From Ypsolopha sequella (Eukaryota > Arthropoda > Insecta > Lepidoptera > Ypsolophidae), in contig OW203992.1 in assembly GCA_934047225.1 (NCBI GenBank), forward strand, positions 7,925,501 to 7,989,500: a stretch of 64,000 nucleotides of DNA, written 5' to 3'. The number at the start of each line of letters is the position of its first letter. The first letter of the stretch is position 1. Below, piece after piece: positions 9,971 through 20,100 of the stretch. A program made the position numbers and the translations under genes. The notes under the pieces were generated by a model, which saw only the letters and a program-made list of their open reading frames with translations, made no database searches and had not been told where the DNA came from.

Positions 9971-10231
9971 TTCTGCCCACCAAGGAAAAATTTCAACATT
10001 TTCCTGACTATGTCATTACATAATGTCACAACTTATTAAACAAAACAAAGTGAAAGCTCACGTGATATATTTGTTAGTTCACACAAATCGATAAATCCGA
10101 GTAGTACAATATTTAGAAACAAAAATAATAACTTGTTAACTTAACATAACTTAACGGTAACCAATGTTAGTGATCACATCAGAAAATAACTTATAATCAA
10201 ATAAAATACACAAAACAATAACTAAGTTCTA

Positions 10232-13200
10232 TTAGGAATCACTAGGTAAAAAACACAACTTACATACTGGTCGTTTAATGGTATTATTGTTACATTTCAA
10301 ACTGACCACTCTAGTAATTCCATCCAATCCAGGATGCTTGCCTACGATAACACCGTACAGCCATCTGGCTGGGGGAAGATCATCTTCCATTACTAGTACC
10401 ACGTCTCCAATTTTGGGTTCGGGAGTTTTGTGGGTCCACTTGTAACGATGGTGAAACTGAGTCAAGTATTCCCGTGACCAACGACGCCAAAAGTCCTGAG
10501 TCATCTTTTGTGTGAGTTGCCATCTCCTGAGACTAGAAACGTTTGCCGTATCATAATTCAAGTCAGGTACTAAGACCAGAGGTTCACCTATTAAGAAATG
10601 TCCTGGTGTTAATGGAGTTGGATCACCAGGATTGTCAGTGATTTTTGAAATAGGCCTAGAATTGAGACAAGCCTCTATCTGCGATAACAATGTTGTAATT
10701 TCTTCGAATGTCAATGTCGAAGTTCCAATAACACGCTTTAAATGGTACTTTGTTGCTTTGATACCGGCTTCCCACAGCCTGCCAAAGTTCGGAGAATGAG
10801 GTGGGACTAAAAGTGCCACGTGGTACCATTCGTAGCGAGTTGATCAGCAATTTATATTGCTATAGTCGATCTTTCTTCAATAAAAAGGGTCTTTAATTCA
10901 CGAGCAGCACCCACAAAGTTTGTTCCATTGTCACTATATACGTCTGCACAGTGACCACGGCGAGCCACAAAACGTTTGAAAGCAGCTATGAATCCTTGAG
11001 ATGTAAGATCACTTACTGCTTCGAGGTGGATCGCGCGCGTTGCCATACAAATAAATAAGCAAATATATCCCTTATATGAGTGATTACCTCTACCCTTTGA
11101 GGTTCTGATATTGATAGGGCCCGCATAATCGACTCCACTTCTCAAGAAAGGTCGACTTGCACTTGCTCTTACTGTCGGTAACTGTCCCATCAATTGATGT
11201 CTGATTCGGGCTGAATGTCGTACACAATGTACGCATTTGCGAACGAAGAGCTTTACTAGCTCCTTTGCCCCGACTATCCAATATTTGGATCGTAAATAGT
11301 TTAACATCAATTGTGGACCGCCGTGTAATGTTTTATCGTGAGCATCAGCAATGATTAAATTCGTGAAGTGTGACATACGTGGAAGTATGATTGGATGCTT
11401 CATCTCTTCAGTGATTGAAGCATGTTCTAGTCTGCCACCGACTCTTAGTATCCCGTCTTCATCAGCAACAGGATTCAGTGAGGTAAGTTTACTTTTATTA
11501 CTAATATCTTTTTTCTTTTTTTAGGTCTTCCAGTTCTTCGTGAAAATATCTTTCTTGACATATTTTTATACATGTTTTTAAGCTTTCCTTGATTTCAGTG
11601 CTGGTGTGCCAAATTTTTATATCGTCTAAATTCTCTTTTTTAGCACGTTTAGCCAATCTTTTGCAGATAACAACAACACGTATAAGTCTTCTTAGAGACG
11701 AAAACCTAGAAATAATCTCTTCAGCTGCATCTGATTCTTCCTTATTGCAGGTATTTATTAAACAAATCTTGTTCTTTTTCTCTTCTAAATGTGTTTCTTC
11801 AATTTTTTCTTTTTTATAATCAATTTTCTTTTCTTTCAGCCACATCGGACCCTCCTTCCAAAATCTTTCATCCTTGTTAGGCGTGCCTCGAGATGCGCAA
11901 TCGGCAGGGTTGTCTTTTGTAGAAACATGTGACCATTGCTGAGGTTTCAGCGAGGTGATGATTTCGGACACACGATTTGCAACAAATGTCTTCCATCGGG
12001 ATATATGACCTTTCAGCCATGCAAGAACCACTTGCGAATCTGTCCATGCCTCGGTTTCAGCGAGGTGATGATTTCGGACACACGATTTGCAACAAATGTC
12101 TTCCATCGGGATATATGACCTTTCAGCCATGCAAGAACCACTTGCGAATCTGTCCATGCCTGAATGGTGTGTTTGTCAAGATTCATGACTTTAGAGACTT
12201 TAATCAGTAACCTTGTAAGCAATACGGCTCCACAGAGTTCCAACTTTGGGGTAGAGATCTGTTTGATAGGAGCTACTTTTGTTTTGGAAGCAATTAATGA
12301 AACATGAACCTTCCCTTGGTTGTCTATGACGCGTAGGTAAACTACTGCAGCGTAAGCTTTATTTGACGCGTTGCAAAAACCGTGTAACTCCTGAAGTTCA
12401 TCATCTTTGCGCGTATGAATCCAACGTGGGAGGCTGAATTTGGTTAATTTATTTAAATCCGCTCTATACTTTAGCCAGTCCTTCAGCAATTTTGGGGGAA
12501 GCTCGTCATCCCACTCAATTCCTGATAGCCATAACGTCTGTATGAAGACTTTAGCTGAAATTATCACTGGCGCCAGCCATCCGAGGGGGTCAAATAACTG
12601 TGAAATATCGGATAATACCTTTCGTTTGGTTACTGGTGAGGTAAGAGGTGGAAGTTGTACCGCGTACTCAAACTCGTCGGTTTTTCGGTTCCAGGTAAGT
12701 CCTAAGATTTTAAATACTTCATCTGTTTTTAATTTCAAGGTTCCTTCTTTTTCTGTATTCTTTTCATCTATTTCTTTAAGTAATTCTTCACTATTACTGC
12801 TCCATTTCTGTGGTTCGAAACCTCCTTTCTTTAGTAATTCTGTGATTTCTGCATAAATTTGCTTACCTTCTTCAACAGAGCTACAGCCCGTCATAAGATC
12901 GTCCATGTAAAATTCTTTTAGGATGATTTTAGCAGCTGCTGGGAACTCTTGTCCATCATCGTAAGCGACTTGATGTAGAGTTCGTACAGCCAGGTAAGGT
13001 GCGGAAGCAGTTCCAAATGTTAACCTTGAAAGCTTATAATGTTGAAGTTCTTCTTTCAGGTTTTCAGTGTCTTGTTCACGCCAAACAAAACGTTGAAAAT
13101 CTGCATCGAAACCTGTTACCTTCACCTGTCGATACATTTTTATTATGTCTGATATCAAACAAATGGGATGAGTACGCCATCGCATTATTATATGACGCAA

Positions 13201-15570
13201 ATCATGCTGTAGTTTTGGACCAACTAACAGATCATCATTCAAAGAAACACCGTTGGTGCCTCTACACGAAGCATTGAATACCACGCGTACCTTTGTTGTA
13301 TCTTTATCTTCTCGAATCACAGCATGGTGGGGTAAGTATACTGCGTCTGATTTATTTACTTCTTCTGCAGGTACGACTTCAGCATGACCGAGTTGTTTGT
13401 ATTCGTCTATAACAGAGGAATACTGAGCTTTTAGTTTCGGATCTTTCAATAGTCTTCTCTCAAGCTGATAGAATTGCTTTATCGCAATGTCTTTTGAGTT
13501 GCCATATTTGCAACTAGGATCGTCGTTACGAAACGGTAAGTTGACAATATAGCGTCCTGATTTATCTCTCCTGGTAGTTTCTGCAAAGATCTGTTCGCAC
13601 TTTTCTTCTTCTGCGCTGAGTTGAGATTGATCGGCAATTTTATTATCATCTTCAAGCTCCCAGAATTTCTTCAGAAGCTCAATTTCATTGGTTCTATGGG
13701 CATGATGACACAAAATTGTGTTGGTTACGGTATTGCTTTGAACTGGACCTGAGAGAATCCAACCCAGTGTGGTGTTTTGAGCAATTGGTGCACCAGGTGA
13801 ACCCTTGATTATACCGTCTAATAAAATTTGCCCATAGATATCCGCTCCAAGGAGCATATCAATTTTATTTGGAGTACCAAATGATGGATCTGCTAAACTG
13901 ATATTAGTGAACTCGGGCCAAAACTCAACAACAATACGTCGCTCGGGAACAACTGATGTGAGCTTGGGGAGCACAAAAGCTTGAAGGCAAATTTTGAATT
14001 TGCTATGAAGTGATTGCATTTCGATCGAAACCTTCGCTTTTGATGTTACCGAACTAGATGAGTCACTTCCAAGACCAATTATGGAGCTTTTGTGTGGATT
14101 TTTCTTAAGCCCAAGAAGTTGAACCGCAGATTCCGATATAAATGAACCTTGTGAACCTTGATCTACCAAACACCTGAGTGTTACTAGAGAGCCTGTGTTG
14201 GACTTAGCATTAACCAATGCTGTTGCAAGTAAAACTTGACCATTGGGATTAGAAAACAAGGCTGTGATGTTGCTGGTAGGCTCTTCTTGATGTGATGTGG
14301 ATGGTGTCGCTGGAGCAACACCCTGATCAGCTGAATGATTAGTGTCTGCTGAATAAGTGACGTTTTTGGGATGCAATAATGAGTGATGCTTCCTTTTACA
14401 AAGGCGGCATCTAGAGGATTGGTGGCAAGTATAAACTGAGTGACCAGAACCGAGGCAATTAAAACACAATTTATTGGATTGGACGAAACTACGTCGAGTA
14501 TCAGTGTCACCCCTTGCAAACTTTTTACAGTTACAAAGACGATGATCTTCCTTACAAAAGATACATGACAATTTCGCTGTATGAAAAACCTTGGGATTGT
14601 TGTATGAAGTGACATTTGTACATTTCTGTGACATACTTTGTTTGGTCAACTTAGGATCTATGAACTCCAAAGCACGTGATCTGGTTTCTAAAAATACTTT
14701 GAATTCAGCTAATGTAGGTAGTTCATTGGAAGATTCACTTATCCTAAGTTCCCACTGTTTTCGGGACTCGCCATCTAATTTGAGGCTTAGAATATAAATC
14801 ACAATTGTGTCCCATGAACTCACGTCGATAGACAAATTTTTTAAAGCAAAAAGGCATTCATTTGTCGTGTCTAATAATTCTCTTAATGCACTTGAGGACT
14901 CTGTCGTAATGTTTCTTTGGCTCAGAAATCTTTTTAAGATGCTATTGACCAGATATTTCTTGTTGTTATATCTTTCTTCCAACTGCTGCCAGCACAGCTT
15001 GTAATTATCTCCTGTAATCGGCACATGACGTAGGAACTGTTCTGCTTCTTCAGTCAAATGGCTCTTTAGATAGTGCAACTTTTGTACTTGATCAAGTTCG
15101 CTGTTACTGTGCACTAAAGACACGAATAAGTCTCGAAAGCTTATCCACTCTGAATATTTCCCTGAAAACGAAGGAATGGTAATTTTCGGTAACTTAATGC
15201 TTTGCTGCTTGCTTGTACCACCTCCGTTCGCAGAAGATATCCCAGATGTTGAAGACTGTTCAGTTAAAGGCTTAACGAGATCGTTGAGTGCGTCTTTTAA
15301 CTCGCACTTGTAATCTGTGTACCTTTCCTCACAATCATCGTACACATCGGCTGTAACATACTTAGTAGCTTTTAACTTATTTGCATCAGATTCTTGCACA
15401 ATCTGAGTATGCGTTAAACAGAATTGAGACCACAGTCCCTCCAACGTCTCTAGTCTTGTTGTAATGTACGAATTACTGGTTAATCGATCTTTCGGTGACT
15501 TTTTAAAATTGTCTCTAGCTTTGTTTATCCTCTTAAATAAATCATTCTGTACTTGAATACGTGCTTCCAT
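10232..15570 (-). pseudogene. BEL-1 Gag-Pol, disrupted
   Basis: Starts at ATG 15570. Readable domains in order: DUF1759-type Gag with coiled N-terminus; zinc knuckles around residues 337-398 (CIFC..., CFNCLGSGH, CRLCKRKHH); aspartic protease (VDQGSQGSF, about 468); reverse transcriptase with YMDD (about 888); RNase H (GFCNASNKAY about 1066, WTDSQ about 1140); integrase H2C2 zinc region and core (DYAGP near 11124, DNGTNF near 10925, PNFGRLWE near 10785); C-terminal DUF5641. Breaks: a 109 bp direct duplication at 11943-12161 that shifts frame inside RNase H; a one-base shift in an A-rich run near 11510-11520; an in-frame TAA near 10850; another one-base shift near 10818. The first RNase H acid is Asn (GFCN) where BEL-2 has Asp (SFAD). 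It cannot produce a full Pol as written. Confidence 0.85.
11943..12161 (-). repeat. 109 bp tandem duplication within BEL-1 pol
   Basis: 11943-12051 and 12053-12161 are identical by eye, separated by one base (12052). The net insertion is 110 bp, not a multiple of three, and it explains why the two reading frames overlap here. The duplicated segment encodes the RNase H stretch around WTDSQVVLAWLKG. Such duplications can arise from template jumping during reverse transcription or from replication slippage. Confidence 0.9.
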
Positions 15571-16039
15571 CTTCAGTTAGGTGATGTATCAATCAGAATG
15601 TTCAAATAGTATATTTCTAAGTCTCTGAGCATATATTTTGACGAAAAAACGACAAGTCCAAAGTTGAATCTTCACAAATTTTCTAAGTGTTTTTAATTTC
15701 TATCGAAAATTGGGCGTAGGTTCCCCGTATCTTCGTTTTTAAGAGAATTATTCTAAGTCTAAACTAATTATTTTAAAATTTCACAAGTCCAAGTTTTACT
15801 TTAAAGTCTATTTTCCAATACGTAAAGTTAGAATAGAGTACTCACAGTTGTACTTTTTCACTCACACACACTTTCCTCGGTTGACGTCACGTCTTGTTCT
15901 GTGACGTCACTTCTCAGCTTCCGTCCAAGCGACCGATGATCCACTCTTCCTTCCTTGGCAGCGGCTTTGTGAAGACAGCACACAGCCTCTGAGTCGGCGC
16001 CTGTGAACGTACTTGCTCCAAACTCCTTGCGCCGTTAAG
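15571..16039 (-). other. BEL-1 5' leader
   Basis: Untranslated region between the primer site and the Gag start. It contains TGACGTCAC twice, near 15880-15910, a CRE-like palindrome that could bind bZIP factors (inference). No open frame of note. Confidence 0.5.
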
Positions 16040-16054
16040 CGACTCGAAGGACCA
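16040..16054 (-). other. BEL-1 primer binding site, tRNA-Tyr-like
   Basis: CGACTCGAAGGACCA on the plus strand lies directly next to the 5' LTR. It matches the 3' end of insect tRNA-Tyr as I recall it (...CTCGAAGGACCA) over the last 12 bases, so the coding strand offers TGGTCCTTCGAG to prime minus-strand synthesis. The tRNA assignment is from memory. Confidence 0.6.
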
Positions 16055-16306
16055 TGAACAATTGTCCCAAATGAAACACCGTGTGATAATGAACCTTATA
16101 ATATCAGGTATATTGATAGGTTGAATAGGTTGAAATGGTTGGTTTACAAATGATACTCGGAATGACTACTGGTAATGTTAAAGAACAATCGATATCGCGA
16201 TGTAGAATACCCACAACGCCATCTAGTTGGTGACTGAGGTGAACAAAAACTTATATAATACAAAACTGAACTCCAAACTAATAATGGGGTCTTGACAGAT
16301 TAGACA
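16055..16306 (-). repeat. BEL-1 5' LTR
   Basis: 252 bp, same length as the partner at 9719-9970 and differing by one substitution by eye. It would carry the promoter for the minus-strand transcript; no clear TATA box was singled out. Confidence 0.9.
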
Positions 16307-16595
16307 CAAAGAATGACCCTACAGCTTTTGTCTCATAATAACAAATAAATACAATTACATATTCTAACGAAACATAGCGTTATTTTTGTTTGGCCGGCAC
16401 TTTCATACTTAGCCAAAAAAAATATAGATTTTTCGAAGTCATATAATAAAGCAGAGAATGACCCTACATATTTTGTCTTGTAGTAACAAATAAATCTAAT
16501 TACATATTCTAATGGAATATAAAATTATATTTGTTTTTGCCGGCACTTTCATATTTAGCCCAGAAAAAAATATCGATTTTTCAAACTCATATAAT
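16307..16595. repeat. tandem subterminal units of the DNA transposon, right side
   Basis: Two units of about 145 bp (GAATGACCC at 16311 and 16456). Each has GAATGACCCTAC, TAGTAACAAATAAAT or a variant, ACATATTCTAA, GCCGGCACTTTCATA and TTAGCC. A third unit (23437-23564) follows after BEL-2 and ends the transposon. BEL-1 and BEL-2 inserted at equivalent AATAAAGCA(A/G)AG or TCATATAAT positions of these units. Confidence 0.8.
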
Positions 16596-17060
16596 TGAGC
16601 ACGCGATATGACGGCAGTGCTTTGTATCACCATAGGTTTTAAAAATAGCGGGAAGTGAAGAGAAATAATTACGAAGATGAAAGATCTGACCTTGGGAAGG
16701 AGCTGCATGCACCACAAACCACGCTTCGCCTGAGCCACCAAGTCTCTGGTGTTCTCCAAGATGGTTTTCTTCTTCCTCTTCGTGCCTGGTTGCGCTCTTC
16801 TCGGCTAATCTTCTTCGTAATAGTAATAGATGAAAATGAGGCGCACAGCGGGTGCGATCTCAAAATGGCGGGCGGTAGGGTCGAGGTAGGACCTAGTCGA
16901 ATGACAATCAGCGTATACCTCCGGCGTGAAAGGCTTCTGATTGACGACTGATTGATTTGCGTCCAAAACTAAGCGGGTGGAGATGCAGCGAAAATGACAG
17001 TTGAAAATATTAATTCACAACTACCCCGCAGTATGAGAGCCACAAGAAGTGGCGCGAACA
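16596..17060 (-). repeat. BEL-2 3' LTR
   Basis: 465 bp from TGAGCACGCG to GGCGCGAACA on the plus strand. Directly inside it, the complement of TTTGCCCCCGGCG gives a G-rich tract (GGGGGCAAA) on the coding strand, the likely polypurine tract. Short open frames in the LTR repeat exactly in the other LTR and are not genes. Confidence 0.9.
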
Positions 17061-17160
17061 TTTGCCCCCGGCGTTAAAACCATTGGTTTTAAAATAAGAA
17101 TAGAAAAGTAAAAATAAGACAGAGAATAACGAAATTTTGAAGCGGGGGCAAAGAAAGGAG

Positions 17161-20100
17161 TTATTGAGATGGGAGAGGGCAAAGACGCACGACAGGTCGT
17201 TTGTAAACACCTGTCGTCGTTTTGACAGAAGCTACCCTAATGACATTATCTTTGCCAGGGTATACAGCTACAATAACACCGAGCGGCCATTGAAGCGGTG
17301 GAGTGTTATCGGTAACTACAACGACAACAGATCCAATTTTGATTGGGTTGGAAGGTGTATTCCATTTTCCTCTAGACTGGAGAAGATGGAGATAATCATT
17401 CTTCCATCGCCTTGCGAACGATTCTACCATTTGATCAAGCAACGCGTAGCGACGTAATAAATTAACTGGCTCATCAGCCACCTTACAAGCGGGTAATTCT
17501 TTTAAAGGAGTTGACATCAGAAAATGTGCAGGAGTTAACGCGCTAAGTTCAGATGGATCTTCACTCAGCAGCGTAAGCGGACGAGAATTTATGACACATT
17601 CTATTTGCGTAACTACAGTTAATAATTCTTCGTAGGTCAACAGTTGAGTACCTACTACTCTATGCAAATGCGTCTTAAATCCTTTGACATATATCTCATA
17701 ATGTCCCCCAAAATGTGGGCTACGTGGAATATTAAATTTCCATTGTATTCTATGATCGGCAAGTTCATTCGCGAAAGACGTTTTAAATTCTTCGGAGTTT
17801 GTCAAATTGTAAATTTCTGAGAGGGCATTTCTAGCGCCTACAAAGTTCGTAGCATGATCTGAATATACGAAAGACACTGCTCCACGTCTAGATAAAAAAC
17901 GTTTGAACGCGGAAAGAAAAGTGTTCGTGCTAAGATCAGTTGCCAATTCAACGTGAACTGCACGAGTCACCAGGCATACAAATATGCAGAGGTAACATTT
18001 GACGGGACGGACTCCACGTTTTCGATACGGAGTGATACTGATAGGACCACAATAATCCACAGCGCAGTGGACAAAAGCTTTAGCCTCATTAACGCGGCAT
18101 GATGGTAAATCTGCCATGAAAGGGAAGGTTTGTCTCGGCTTCGCCTTAAAACAATAATTGCAGCTATGTATTACGCGACGAACAATATTTCGACAGGAAA
18201 GTATCCAAAATTTTTGGCGGATTATTGACATTAAAGCCACTGGTCCAGTGTGACAATTTTTGCGATGATAATGAATGATAATCAATTCGACAATATGATT
18301 TTTACGAGGTAACAACACAGGGTGTTGTTGATCGAACGTCATGTCTGTGTTGCGAAGTCGACCACCAACGCGTAACAATCCATTTTTATCTAAAAATGGC
18401 GATAGTCGATTTAAAGCGGGAGAACAAAGTTTATTTGACTTTAATCTTTTTATTTCATCAAGAAAATAAAATGCTTGAAGAGCTTTAATCAATGCAACTT
18501 CAGCGAAATCCATATCGGTAGCGGTAAAAATATTAGAGCGCGGTAAAATACGTAAAAATCGGTAGATGTAAATGATTGTGTGTAAAAGCACAAGCCATGA
18601 CGAAATTCTTTCCGAAAGAGAAAGAAGTGGATGCGGTTCTTCATTACTAAAAGCGGGAAGAGAAATTGTTTTTGATTCCGGCAAGTTTTCTTCAATAGAA
18701 GCTGATTCTATTGTTTTGATTGGCCACTCTTTAGCGTCCAGATAAAGCCAAGCAGGTCCAGTGAACCAGAGCGGGTGACTCATCAACTGCGTGGGAGTGA
18801 GACCACGGGAAAGACAGTCGCTCGGGTTTTGAGAACCAGCTGTATGGTAAAAACATTCAGCGGGAATAGCGGATATTATTTTTGTTATACGCGTCGCGAC
18901 AAAGGTTTTAAACCTGTGCGGTGAGGAATGTATCCAGTGTAAAGTTACCATAGAATCGGTAAAACAGTAAATACGTTCAATATTGTGACGTATTTTATAA
19001 GCGTCAACTACACGACGAGTTAATTTCGACATGAGTAACGAGGCACAAAGCTCAAGGCGGGCGACACTGACGGTCTTGAGCGGACAGACTTTTGACTTTG
19101 CGCATACCAGCCGAATGCTAGTGCAAGTGTCTGAGTCATCTTGTACTCTAATATATACGACACATCCGTATCCACGTTCACTTGCGTCTGCAAATGATAT
19201 TATCGAAATTTTCGAATTTTGGAACACGTCTAAGTGGCGTTTAATACGTAAATCCCGCAAAACAGGTAGCTCCTTCAAATAGTTTTGCCAAATCTGCGCA
19301 ATATCAGAGGGTAGTGTTTCATCCCAGTCTAATTTTAAAATACAGATTTTCTGCAAGAGTAATTTTGCGTACAAGATCACAGGAGCGGTAAAGCCGAGGA
19401 CGTCGTACTGACGTGCTATCACGGACAAAACATTGCGTTTAGTACATGGGCGACTATCTAGCGATACAGTAAAAGAGAACTCGTCAGAATCAGGCGACCA
19501 CTGTAAGCCAAGAACTTTAAGAGTTTGAGTTTGTTCTTCAAAATTCTTACTAGAATTTAAGCGGTGAGTATCAGGCAGTGTATCAAGTAACTGTTGACAG
19601 TTACTAGACCACTTGACGAGCTCAAAGCCACCGGCCTTAAGCAATCCTACCAGCTCATCTCTGAGCTGTAAGGAGCCCTGCACGGTGGGCGTGCTATAGC
19701 AGATGTCGTCCATGTAACAGTTTCGTGCGGCTACAGTAGCGGCGAGCGGGTACGCTGAACTCCCATCCTCACAGAGTTTCCTGACTACTCTCATCGCAAG
19801 GAAAGGGCTACTACGTAGTCCAAAGCAGACGCGATTGAACTGATAAGCGATAAGCGGTGAACACGTGTCAAAGCGGTATAAAAACTTTTGAAATTTGCGA
19901 TCATCGGCGTTAACCAAAACTTGTAAGAACATTTGTTTGATATCCGAGGTAAAAGCGATTTCATACAAGCGGAAGTCAAGTAAAATTAAAAACAAATCGT
20001 TTTGCAAATTAGCACCTGTGTGCAGCGTGTCATTTAATGAGACACGAGTACCATCAGCGGAGTCAGTCTTAGTACTGGCATTCATACAAATACGCACCTT

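Larger units (their letters stand above)
9719..16306 (-). mobile_element. BEL/Pao LTR retrotransposon BEL-1, defective
   Basis: 6588 bp, flanked by a perfect 5 bp target duplication CAAAG (9714-9718 and 16307-16311). LTRs of 252 bp lie at 9719-9970 and 16055-16306 and differ at one visible position (T versus A about 70 bp from the right end). A tRNA-Tyr-like primer site abuts the right (5') LTR. Gag-Pol runs leftward from 15570 and is broken several times in its 3' half. It sits in the first of the tandem subterminal units of the DNA transposon. Confidence 0.92.

Noticed and set aside
12440..12856. 138-residue plus-strand frame and other plus-strand frames inside BEL-1 and BEL-2
   Set aside because: They are antisense shadows of the retrotransposon Gag-Pol frames.
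16655..16951. 98-residue frame, repeated exactly at 23026-23322
   Set aside because: Both copies lie within the BEL-2 LTRs; the identity comes from the LTRs, and there is no protein motif.
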